Source: Muribaculaceae bacterium (GTDB taxonomy: Bacteria; Bacteroidota; Bacteroidia; Bacteroidales; Muribaculaceae). Taken from it: a DNA stretch of 14,399 bases. A program made the position numbers and the translations under genes. Under the pieces are notes generated by a model. It made no database searches and had not been told where the DNA came from. It saw only the letters and a program-made list of their open reading frames with translations. The stretch spans positions 1 through 14,399 of the forward strand of contig JAIDUY010000105.1 in assembly GCA_029059965.1 (NCBI GenBank). Reading direction: 5' to 3'. This document shows, one piece after another, positions 6,409 to 12,816 of the stretch (position 1 is its first letter; each line of letters starts with the position of its first letter).

Positions 6409-7338
6409 TTAGAAAGGCGACGCGACGGAGGCATCCATGCGGCGGCAGCGCCCGTAGATGGAGCGGCCCTGGTGCAGCAGCTCGACATAGCGCCTTGCCA
6501 GCGCTTTCATGTCGACGTCGTACACAAAGCCCTCGCCCAGAGGAAAGCGCCTGATGTAACCGTGCTCGAGTCCGTCGGGCTCGAAGAACGACAGGTCGCG
6601 GCGGATGGAAAGCAGGGGTGCGTGGACTGGCGTCGAAACCGTCAGGGCTTGGCCGTCGGCGTCGATGCACCTTGCTTCGAAACGCTTGCCGTAGACCTTC
6701 TGCGGCAGGCTGTCGCCGAGAGCGTCCTCGACGGCATGGATGAATGTCATGTTGTTGACCGTCGCGCCGAACAGAAGCGCGTGGGCGCCGCGGTCGATGA
6801 GCTTGCGGTAAGGGCTGTGGATGCCGAAGGGTGTACGGTCGAGCTCATGGTCTTCGGTCAGGGCGGCGGCATCGCGTCCTAAAGCCACAACAGAGTGGGT
6901 GGGGTGCAGGCTGCGGTATATCCCCGGCATGGCGGCGAGCCTTTCGTTGACAGCGCCCATGGCGATGGGGGCCGAACGCACGTCGAACACCGGGTCGGTG
7001 GCCAGATATTCGGAGAAGGAACCGAGGTAGGGCAGTGCCGAGGCCACAAGCGTATGGCTGTCGCTGTCGAAGCGCTCCATTATTTCCGTGAGCACCGTCT
7101 TCGGCCCTCCGGCTACCTTGCCGATGTTCATCAGCGAGGTGTGGAGCATGATGTCGTGGCCGAAGTCGATGTTGTCGAGTGCGGCGGCCACCTCGTCGCG
7201 GCTCACCTTGCAGCGCCGGGCGCGGGCGAGCGCCTCCTCGATGCGTTTGGCATCGGCCTTGCGGTGCAGATACCTGCGCAGTGGCGCGGGCGAGAAGTAT
7301 ATAGCGTATTTGGCTAATCGTTTGAGTGCTGGATTCAT
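6409..7338 (-). CDS. AAC(3)-family N-acyltransferase, probably glycan-modifying
   Basis: This 309-residue protein belongs to the aminoglycoside 3-N-acetyltransferase (antibiotic_NAT) family. Diagnostic blocks are IMLHTSLMNIGKVAGG near residue 60, HTLVASALPYLGSF, and SLHPTHSVVALG with the conserved His at 148. Further on are RTPFGIHSPYRKLIDRG, which matches the usual S-P-F-G-x-x-S-P-Y block, and ALLFGATVNNMTFIHAVED. These enzymes move an acyl group from CoA to an amino group of a sugar. The open frame runs on well upstream, but ATG 7338 fits best: it overlaps the deacetylase stop as ATGA and begins MNPALKRLAKYAIYF. Chromosomal homologues in glycan loci are often named resistance genes. Here a surface-sugar substrate is more likely, given the deacetylase partner. 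Drug modification cannot be excluded. Confidence 0.75.
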   Translation of the reverse strand: MNPALKRLAKYAIYFSPAPLRRYLHRKADAKRIEEALARARRCKVSRDEVAAALDNIDFGHDIMLHTSLMNIGKVAGGPKTVLTEIMERFDSDSHTLVASALPYLGSFSEYLATDPVFDVRSAPIAMGAVNERLAAMPGIYRSLHPTHSVVALGRDAAALTEDHELDRTPFGIHSPYRKLIDRGAHALLFGATVNNMTFIHAVEDALGDSLPQKVYGKRFEARCIDADGQALTVSTPVHAPLLSIRRDLSFFEPDGLEHGYIRRFPLGEGFVYDVDMKALARRYVELLHQGRSIYGRCRRMDASVASPF

Positions 7339-8333
7339 GGCTGGTCGTTGAGCTCCGACACCGTGCGGAACACGGCGCCGCGGTCCGACATACCGCGCAG
7401 CACACCGGGCAGGCGCGACAGCGAGTATGGCGTGGCGAGTTTGGGATGGCCGATGACGCAGAAAGCGTCGGCTCCGTCGGCAAGAGCACGGCGGAAAGCC
7501 TTTGGCAGATAGGATATCTTTGATTCGTCGATGGTGGCGAAGCCGTCGGTGCTTGTGGTAAGGCGTGTGCGGATGGATTCGCCGGTGGTCTTTACCGAAA
7601 GGCCGTCGCCGATGCGGCGGTGCGACTTCAGGCGTGCCAGGCGTCGGGCCACCAGGCCCCAGTAGAACAGCGGCGACACCTTGCACACCGACAGCGGCAG
7701 CTCCGTGAGGTCGCCGTCCGCGTCGGGGACGCAGATGTCGGAGCTGAAGCGGTACACCGTGTTCGTCGGCGCCGTCGCATAGTCGTAGTCCTGCTGCGGC
7801 GAGTGATATACGTTGCCGGGATAGACCGAGCAGTCGATGCTGATACCGTTGGGAATGAGCAGACTGCGCAGCAGTGAGGTCGGCTGTGCCGAGAATCCGC
7901 CGGCGCGGAATGCCACGGGCCGCCGTCCGCCGATTTCCTCGATTAGGGAGCAGCCGTCGCGGAAGAGCGCGGCAGCCTTCTCCGCCGGTATGTCCTGAAT
8001 CTTGTAGTGGGTGCTGTCGAGCGTCCACTGTCCGTCGCTGTAGTCCGAGTACTGCCACTGCGGGTGTATGTGCAGCTGCAGATCATGACCTCGTCCGGCC
8101 AGCGAGTGCAGATGCGAGGTCACGCGCCCGAAGTCATCGGAGGCATGGCTGTCGCTCCCCGACAGCTCGCGCAGGCGCAGCAGGTAGGTGGCGTCAACGA
8201 AGAAAGTGAAGCGCGCCCCGGCCTGCTCGGCTATGTCGCACAGGCGGTCGGAAGTCTCCACGAGGCAGCGCCCGACCGAACCGGTCCTTTCGCCCAGAAA
8301 GAGCTCGTAGTCAAGAGTGAGAAAAACGTCCAT
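7335..8333 (-). CDS. Polysaccharide deacetylase (NodB-like) family protein
   Basis: This 332-residue protein has the NodB homology fold. The metal/catalytic motif 1 is LTLDYE near the N-terminus (D8). RFTFFVDATYLL is the following strand. Motif 2 is GHDLQLHIHPQW, with H88 and H90 as probable metal ligands. Motif 3 is VAFRAGGF. The late ADAFCVIGHPK carries the conserved C-terminal His. No signal peptide or membrane helix is seen, so it should act in the cytoplasm, unlike secreted peptidoglycan or chitin deacetylases. Family members remove N-acetyl groups from sugars. ATG 8333 lies 48 bases after a -7 element on the minus strand. The stop overlaps the AAC(3)-like gene as ATGA, so both proteins are probably made in equal amounts. 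Substrate unknown. Confidence 0.8.
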   Translation of the reverse strand: MDVFLTLDYELFLGERTGSVGRCLVETSDRLCDIAEQAGARFTFFVDATYLLRLRELSGSDSHASDDFGRVTSHLHSLAGRGHDLQLHIHPQWQYSDYSDGQWTLDSTHYKIQDIPAEKAAALFRDGCSLIEEIGGRRPVAFRAGGFSAQPTSLLRSLLIPNGISIDCSVYPGNVYHSPQQDYDYATAPTNTVYRFSSDICVPDADGDLTELPLSVCKVSPLFYWGLVARRLARLKSHRRIGDGLSVKTTGESIRTRLTTSTDGFATIDESKISYLPKAFRRALADGADAFCVIGHPKLATPYSLSRLPGVLRGMSDRGAVFRTVSELNDQP

Positions 8334-8380
8334 TCGGATAAATTAGGCGGGTCAGAGGCGACCCTGCCCATAAAGTAGTG

Positions 8381-8388
8381 CAAAAGTA
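8381..8388 (-). promoter_or_regulatory. Bacteroidota -7 element for the deacetylase operon
   Basis: On the minus strand this reads TACTTTTG followed by CAC. It ends 48 bases before ATG 8333. Its upstream region overlaps that of the opposing element at 8412-8419, so the two promoters may compete or share control. Confidence 0.6.
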
Positions 8389-8411
8389 CGCAAAAATCGC
8401 GGAATTTTGAT

Positions 8412-8419
8412 TACTTTTG
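8412..8419 (+). promoter_or_regulatory. Bacteroidota -7 element for the ACP-KAS III pair
   Basis: TACTTTTG followed by TGCAC ends 53 bases before ATG 8472. Only 23 bases separate it from the divergent minus-strand element. No TTTG is found at the usual -33 distance. Confidence 0.5.
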
Positions 8420-8471
8420 TGCACAAGAACGAACCCGGCAGGCCGTAATGGCGCCGTCAACACCCGAAAAT

Positions 8472-8702
8472 ATGGAACTTAAAGAATTTATCATAAATTT
8501 CGCGAACCAGTTCGAAGATACCGATCCCGCCGAAATCACGGCAGAGACAGAGTTCCGCGAACTCGACGAATGGAGCTCCCTCATCAACCTCGGTCTCATC
8601 GCAATGGCCGACGAGGAGTACGGCGTCGAGCTCTCCGGAGCGGAGCTGCGCTCGGCAAAGACCGTCGGCGACCTTTTCGAAATCATCAAGGCCAAGCGCT
8701 GA
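8472..8702 (+). CDS. Acyl carrier protein, stand-alone
   Basis: This is a 76-residue acidic four-helix carrier protein of the ACP/PCP family. The attachment loop is FRELDEWSSLINLGLIAMADEEYG. Ser 36 is the expected 4'-phosphopantetheine site, but the usual Asp before it is Ser (WSSL instead of DSL). The end, LRSAKTVGDLFEIIKAKR, is typical helix IV sequence. ATG 8472 gives the normal length. An in-frame ATG at 8448 adds eight residues without family support. The KAS III gene follows after 58 bases on the same strand. The sequence is closer to ACPs found in glycan or secondary-metabolite clusters than to the housekeeping AcpP, and no fab genes adjoin it. It probably carries an acyl group made by or passed to the KAS III. 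Confidence 0.85.
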   Translation: MELKEFIINFANQFEDTDPAEITAETEFRELDEWSSLINLGLIAMADEEYGVELSGAELRSAKTVGDLFEIIKAKR

Positions 8703-8760
8703 AAGGCGCCGAGCCACGGAACAATCCACAGAATACCGCACCGAACCAAGCAGCATACAT

Positions 8761-9759
8761 ATGGCAAGCATCAGAGCGATAGCAGCATACCTGCCCGAGA
8801 CCGTCGTCGATAACGAACAGCTCGTACGCGAGTTCCCTGAATGGACCGTCGAAAAGATAGCCGAAAAGGTAGGCGTGCTCGAGCGCCGCGTCGCAGCTCC
8901 CGACGAAACCGCCGGCGACATGGCTTTCAAGGCCGCCGAACGCCTGTTCGAAAGCAATCCCGACATAGCCCGCGAGGACATCGACTTCGTGTTGCTGTGC
9001 ACCCAGTCGCCCGACTATGTGCTGCCCACGACAGCCTGCATGCTTCAGTCGCGACTCGGACTGCGCACCGACATCGGCGCCTTCGACTACAACCTCGGCT
9101 GTTCGGGCTATGTCTACGGCCTGGCTATGGCCAAGGGTCTGATTGCCGGAGGTATTGCCTCCAACGTGCTGCTGCTCACCGCCGAGACTTACAGTAAGTA
9201 CCTCCATCCGCGCGACAAGGGCAACCGCACCATATTCGGCGACGCCGCCACCGCCACCGTGGTCTCGGCCAACGGCTTTGCCGAGATCGGCGATTTCGCG
9301 CTCGGCACTGACGGCCGCGGCGCTCAGAACCTGATTGTGCGCACCGGCGCAGCGCGATGCCCCGAGGCTGCCGGCGACCTGAGCTTCGACGAGAACGGCA
9401 ATCCCGCCTCGTCGGACTTCCTGTTCATGAACGGAGCCGAGATTTTCATGTTCACCCAGCGCAATGTACCCGTTGTTGTGCGCGAGACCCTCGCCCGCAA
9501 CGGCATAACGGCCGACGATGTCGACCTCTATGTGTTTCATCAGGCCAACACATATATGCTCAACTTCCTGCGCAAAAAAATCAAATGCGCGCCCGAGAAA
9601 TTCGTCATCGACATGGCGCGCGTCGGCAACACCGTCAGCAACAGCATCCCGCTGGCACTGCTCGGCGCGATGGAGCGCGGCGAGGCGCACGGACGTGTGC
9701 TCGTCTGCGGCTTCGGAGTGGGCTACTCGTGGGGCGGCGCGCTGCTTAATTTTGCCTGA
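8761..9759 (+). CDS. 3-oxoacyl-ACP synthase III (KAS III, FabH-like)
   Basis: This 332-residue thiolase-fold enzyme condenses an acyl-CoA with a malonyl-ACP to start acyl chain synthesis. The catalytic triad is complete: C114 in DYNLGCSGYVYGL, H260 in YVFHQANTYMLNF, and N290 in RVGNTVSNSIPLAL. FGDAATATVVSA and the C-terminal VCGFGVGYSWGGALLNF are also typical. ATG 8761 is the only sensible start. The partner ACP gene is 58 bases upstream, and no ketoreductase, dehydratase or malonyl transferase gene is near, so it is probably not the housekeeping FabH. Related KAS III genes occur in polysaccharide loci, where they help build short hydroxyacyl groups attached to amino sugars. The 3' end overlaps the convergent ATP-grasp gene by 14 bases. 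Confidence 0.92.
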   Translation: MASIRAIAAYLPETVVDNEQLVREFPEWTVEKIAEKVGVLERRVAAPDETAGDMAFKAAERLFESNPDIAREDIDFVLLCTQSPDYVLPTTACMLQSRLGLRTDIGAFDYNLGCSGYVYGLAMAKGLIAGGIASNVLLLTAETYSKYLHPRDKGNRTIFGDAATATVVSANGFAEIGDFALGTDGRGAQNLIVRTGAARCPEAAGDLSFDENGNPASSDFLFMNGAEIFMFTQRNVPVVVRETLARNGITADDVDLYVFHQANTYMLNFLRKKIKCAPEKFVIDMARVGNTVSNSIPLALLGAMERGEAHGRVLVCGFGVGYSWGGALLNFA

Positions 9760-10651
9760 GCACGTAGCGGCGGTAGGCCTCTTCTATAAATTCGGGAGTG
9801 AAATTGGTCTGTATGTCCGGCGTCAGGGTGATTTCGCCGAATACGGGGCGTGAGCCTATGGAGTAGAAGTCCACGCGCGCGAAGGGCAGTCCCTTGCTGA
9901 GCTTGCGGGCCATATCCACCATCTTTTCAAGTGTTTCGGGACGCGCGGCCTCCTCGGGCGCGGGATGGTTCACAACACCCTTCATCGGATTCCAGTCGGT
10001 GTCGTACACCAGATTGTAGGTGATGTGATGGTTGGGGATGCGACCCGAATAGAACAGTATGAACCGAGGCTCGCCCTCGAAGCAGAAGAACTTGTAGTCG
10101 TAGGGCAGCGTGTCGCCGCCGGCTTCCTGCTTCAGAAATTCCTCGCACAGTATTCCCGGTTTTATTGTGGAGTAGTGCGGCTGGCCGGTGATGGCACCAT
10201 AGGGGAAGTACAGCCAGCGGCGTAGCTTCCGGCGGATTTCATCGGGTTTGAGTTCCTCGCGCCTGCGTATGATGATATTGGTGGCGCAGCCGTTGTTGGT
10301 CTTTATGACGCACGGTACGGGCAGACTGTCGAAGTCTATTTCGTCGGGCTTGCTCCACACTCCGTAGATTTTGGTCAGCGCCTGCTCGCCCACGCGTTCG
10401 GCGACGTAGTCGCGCACGGCGATTTTGTCTGCCAGTGTGCCGTAGAACTCGAGACGTTCGGGGTCTTCGGCGGCCTTGAACGATTCGCCGACAAGATATT
10501 CCAGGAGATTGGACGGGTTCTTCCAGTTGATGCTGTAGCCGGTGGTCTTTCGCACGCGGGTACGGAGAATCTGATGGGGAAACAGCTTCATTATCGGAGC
10601 AACTGCCCTGAACATGAGTTGGAAAGGAGCCGGTAGATGTATGAGGTCCAT
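9746..10651 (-). CDS. TupA-like ATP-grasp protein
   Basis: This 301-residue protein matches the ATPgrasp_TupA family, found in surface polysaccharide loci and named after teichuronopeptide synthesis. Visible blocks are ADKIAVRDYVAERVGE, LTKIYGVW, LPVPCVIKTNNGCATNIII (Lys and Gly-rich ATP-binding loop, about residues 110-128), PGILCEEFL, YDYKFFCFEGEPRFIL, and PFARVDFYSIGSRPVFGEIT near the end with acidic metal-binding residues. ATP-grasp enzymes join a carboxylate to an amine or similar nucleophile through an acyl-phosphate. The likely role is attaching an amino acid or similar group to a glycan, which is inferred from the family. ATG 10651 lies 12 bases after the stop of the GT4 gene, so the two are one operon. 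Confidence 0.82.
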   Translation of the reverse strand: MDLIHLPAPFQLMFRAVAPIMKLFPHQILRTRVRKTTGYSINWKNPSNLLEYLVGESFKAAEDPERLEFYGTLADKIAVRDYVAERVGEQALTKIYGVWSKPDEIDFDSLPVPCVIKTNNGCATNIIIRRREELKPDEIRRKLRRWLYFPYGAITGQPHYSTIKPGILCEEFLKQEAGGDTLPYDYKFFCFEGEPRFILFYSGRIPNHHITYNLVYDTDWNPMKGVVNHPAPEEAARPETLEKMVDMARKLSKGLPFARVDFYSIGSRPVFGEITLTPDIQTNFTPEFIEEAYRRYVLRQN

Positions 10652-10663
10652 ATCTCGCGGTAC

Positions 10664-11722
10664 TTATCGGATTGATTCGTAAAGATTGTCTAACGCCCTG
10701 TGGACGGCTTCGGGCAGATGGCCGGTGATGCGCTTCCGTGCCTCGGCGCCATGTGCGACGCGTAGTTCCGGACTCTCGAGGTAGGAGGCTATGGCGTCGG
10801 CAAGTGCGGCAGTGTCGCCTGCTTCGAGGAGTATGCCGTTGGCTCCGTCCTCGATGAGTTCGTCCACGGCTCCCACTCTTGTGGCGATAGACGGCATTCC
10901 GGCCACGCCGGCCTCGAGCAGGCTGATGGGCATGCCTTCGATGTAGGAGGGTAGTATCATCACCCCGCCTTCGGCTATGAGCGAGGCTTTCTTTTCGGGT
11001 CCGACCCAGCCGAGCATCTTTATCATGTCGCTGACGCCGAGTTCCTTGGCACGGGCCTCGAAGGCCTCGGTCTCGCCGGTGCCGCCGACAAGCACTTCCA
11101 CCTTTCCCCCGAAATCGTCGCGGCGCGACGCGAGTGCTTCAAGCAGGTCGAAGCACCCTTTCTCCCGGCATACCTTGCCGAGGAAGATAAGGCGCATGGG
11201 CTCGTCCTTGTGCGGTGTCGCGGAGCGGACGCCGCTGTCCTCCACTATATTAGGCAGCACAGCCACATTGCGGCACTTGAGTTCGTCGCGGAAAAACTCC
11301 GCCCAGCCCTCCGAAAGCACGCCTATGGCGTCGTACTTGTCCAAAAACCGCTGCATACTGTCGCGCCCCACTTCGGCAGTGAAAGTGCGGAAGCCGCCGC
11401 CGTGGCAGTGGAATATGGTCCGGAAGCCGAGGATGCGGGCCCAGCCCAACACGATGCGCTTGCGTGTGAACGATTTGCGCGATGCGCCGTGGGCATGGAT
11501 GGCCTTGTAGCCGGCCAGACGGTAGAACGGAAGCTTCAGCAGAAGGCCGCCCAGAACCAGAGCGCCGCCGAGGGAACCGTGGCGCGAGTTCGTGGCGGCA
11601 TAGCTGAAGTCGGCAAAGCAGCGGGCATAGGCCTGCAGGACGGAAGATATTCCGCCCTGCCCCTTGATATCGGGTCCGACTGTCAGTACGCGCAATTTGC
11701 CGTCTCTGCTATGTTCAGGCAT
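10664..11722 (-). CDS. Glycosyltransferase family 4
   Basis: This 352-residue GT-B glycosyltransferase transfers a sugar from a nucleotide donor to a glycan acceptor with retention of configuration. The N-terminal GPDIKGQGGISSVLQAY is the acceptor-domain glycine loop, and KAIHAHGASRKSF and FHCHGGGF are typical of GT4. The C-terminal domain has RLIFLGKVCREKGCFDLLEA (donor phosphate contact), LVGGTGET, KMLGWVGPEKKASLIAEG, and the E-x7-E motif in SYIEGMPISLLEAGVAGMP near residues 272-290. The length is normal and no membrane segment is needed. ATG 11722 is clear. A large hairpin separates it from the OmpH-like gene upstream, so it probably has its own promoter or depends on read-through. Sugar specificity is unknown. 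Confidence 0.9.
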   Translation of the reverse strand: MPEHSRDGKLRVLTVGPDIKGQGGISSVLQAYARCFADFSYAATNSRHGSLGGALVLGGLLLKLPFYRLAGYKAIHAHGASRKSFTRKRIVLGWARILGFRTIFHCHGGGFRTFTAEVGRDSMQRFLDKYDAIGVLSEGWAEFFRDELKCRNVAVLPNIVEDSGVRSATPHKDEPMRLIFLGKVCREKGCFDLLEALASRRDDFGGKVEVLVGGTGETEAFEARAKELGVSDMIKMLGWVGPEKKASLIAEGGVMILPSYIEGMPISLLEAGVAGMPSIATRVGAVDELIEDGANGILLEAGDTAALADAIASYLESPELRVAHGAEARKRITGHLPEAVHRALDNLYESIR

Positions 11723-11726
11723 AATT

Positions 11727-11790
11727 CATTACTACGCAACTTCTTTCCGGATACTTCGGCATTGAGGTTCCGGAAAGAAGTCGAGTAATG
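11727..11790. terminator. Long interrupted hairpin between ompH-like and GT4 genes
   Basis: An inner 13-bp perfect stem (11739-11751 with 11769-11781) is capped by a 17-base loop. An outer 7-bp stem, CATTACT (11727-11733) with AGTAATG (11784-11790), extends it across a small internal loop. It lies just after the OmpH-like gene and immediately before the GT4 start, both on the minus strand. No U-tract follows. It may end ompH transcripts, stabilise an mRNA end, or act in the GT4 leader. Confidence 0.55.
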
Positions 11791-11813
11791 TAATAACGTA
11801 TGTCTTTCGCGCT

Positions 11814-12419
11814 TTATTGTGCGGCGGCCGCGCTTCCGGCCATGCGCTCGTTGAGAGCGGCGATGATGGCGTTGGTGATGTCGAGCTCGGGGTTGAAGTA
11901 GACGCCCGATTCGCGGAAGAGGATGGCGTCGTAGCCGAGAGATGCGTTGAGGCTGGTGACGCAGTTGTTGATGGAGTCGTTCAGACGCTGCTGGCTCTGG
12001 GCGATGGTGGCCTGAATCTGGGTCTGCTGGGCGTTGAGCTGGCGCTCTGCGTCGGCCTGGGCGCGCTGGAGCACCTCGACGTCGTGCTGGAAGGATGCTT
12101 CCGACAGGTAGGCGTTGTTCTGGCGCTTGCGCTCTATGTTTGCGGCCTGGGCTTCGAGCTCACGCTGCTTCTGGGCGGCCTGCTGCTGGAAACGGTTCAT
12201 CAGACGCTGACCCTCTTCGGTGAGCTGCTGGGCGAGGGTATAGGCGCGCATCACGGAGTCGGCGTCGAAATATGCTATACGGCATCCCGCAGGGGTGGCT
12301 GTGATGCTGTCGTTTGCGGGAGCGCTGTTTCTTGCGCTGTCATTGTCGCCGCAGGAAGCGGCAAGCGCTACTATTGCGCATGCTAAGATGCTTTTTACGG
12401 CGATACTGGTTCGTTTCAT
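11814..12419 (-). CDS. OmpH/Skp-family periplasmic chaperone-like lipoprotein
   Basis: This 201-residue protein has a lipoprotein signal: MKRTS, a hydrophobic stretch and the lipobox LAAS-C, with Cys 23 followed by GDN. After a short Ser/Ala/Asn linker comes RIAYFDADSVMRAYTLAQQL, the usual start of OmpH domains. A long coiled coil follows, rich in Gln, Arg and Glu, at about residues 65-150 (for example RFQQQAAQKQRELEAQAANI). The end, YDAILFRESGVYFNPELDIT and then NAIIAALNERM, is also typical. Skp-type proteins hold unfolded outer-membrane proteins in the periplasm. A lipid-anchored form is common in Bacteroidota. ATG 12419 is chosen; a TTG just before it is also open. It lies 47 bases after the stop of the small membrane gene and may share its promoter. 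Confidence 0.9.
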   Translation of the reverse strand: MKRTSIAVKSILACAIVALAASCGDNDSARNSAPANDSITATPAGCRIAYFDADSVMRAYTLAQQLTEEGQRLMNRFQQQAAQKQRELEAQAANIERKRQNNAYLSEASFQHDVEVLQRAQADAERQLNAQQTQIQATIAQSQQRLNDSINNCVTSLNASLGYDAILFRESGVYFNPELDITNAIIAALNERMAGSAAAAQ

Positions 12420-12466
12420 CAATATAATTGGTATTAATGTGATTCTTTTATGATTGGTCTGACGCC

Positions 12467-12631
12467 TCAGTCATCGGTCCCGTGCGAGCAGCCTACCCCC
12501 TTCTTCCTGAGTGCTTCCGAGCTGTGGGCATGGCCGTCCGGAAAGCGCCCTCCCTTGACGAAAAGCACGCGGACTCCGAGCAACACTACGCTCGCAAGAA
12601 CAAGTATGATGGACAACAGAACTACTTTCAT
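12467..12631 (-). CDS. Small conserved Bacteroidales membrane protein
   Basis: This is a 54-residue protein with one N-terminal transmembrane helix (VVLLSIILVLASVVLLGVRV, about residues 3-22) and a short soluble tail. The tail, FVKGGRFPDGHAHSSEAL and then RKKGVGCSHG, has conserved-looking His and a late Cys. I recall similar 50-60 residue Bacteroidales proteins with an ALR-x-x-G-x-x-C end, function unknown. The His residues and the Cys could bind metal or an iron-sulfur or haem partner, which is speculation. A longer frame from 12670 exists, but ATG 12631 fits the -7 element at 12658-12665, leaving about 20 leader bases. Confidence 0.7.
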   Translation of the reverse strand: MKVVLLSIILVLASVVLLGVRVLFVKGGRFPDGHAHSSEALRKKGVGCSHGTDD

Positions 12632-12657
12632 GGTCCGATATATCGGTTTTGGCAGTG

Positions 12658-12665
12658 CAAAGATA
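12658..12665 (-). promoter_or_regulatory. Bacteroidota -7 element for the small membrane gene and ompH-like gene
   Basis: On the minus strand this reads TATCTTTG followed by CAC, a very good match to TAnnTTTG. It ends 27 bases before ATG 12631. An A-tract (complement of 12679-12687) lies upstream and could act as an UP-like element. Confidence 0.65.
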
Positions 12666-12703
12666 ATCAAACTTGGCGTTTTTTTTCTTCATATGAATTA
12701 TAT

Positions 12704-12736
12704 TTTGTAATTTAGAGGGCCGAGAACTTAGAATTT
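12704..12736 (+). promoter_or_regulatory. Weak candidate promoter for pepD
   Basis: TTTG at 12704-12707 is followed after 21 bases by TAGAATTT at 12729-12736. The spacing is right but the -7 box is imperfect: the T-run is displaced by one base and the final G is missing. A leader of about 75 bases would result. Confidence 0.25.
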
Positions 12737-12816
12737 AACATTCTTTCTCAAAGCAAAAACAATTTTATTACTCGGCGACAGCTCTCCTCGGGCTGCGTCA
12801 TACACTGTAAACTATA

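Noticed and set aside
7339..8058. Upstream extension of the AAC(3)-like frame
   Set aside because: This part overlaps the deacetylase gene in another frame and translates to Arg/Pro/His-rich shadow sequence; the ATGA overlap at 7335-7338 marks the real start.
8686..9690. 334-residue open frame opposite the KAS III gene
   Set aside because: Antisense shadow; the plus-strand product has the complete Cys-His-Asn triad.
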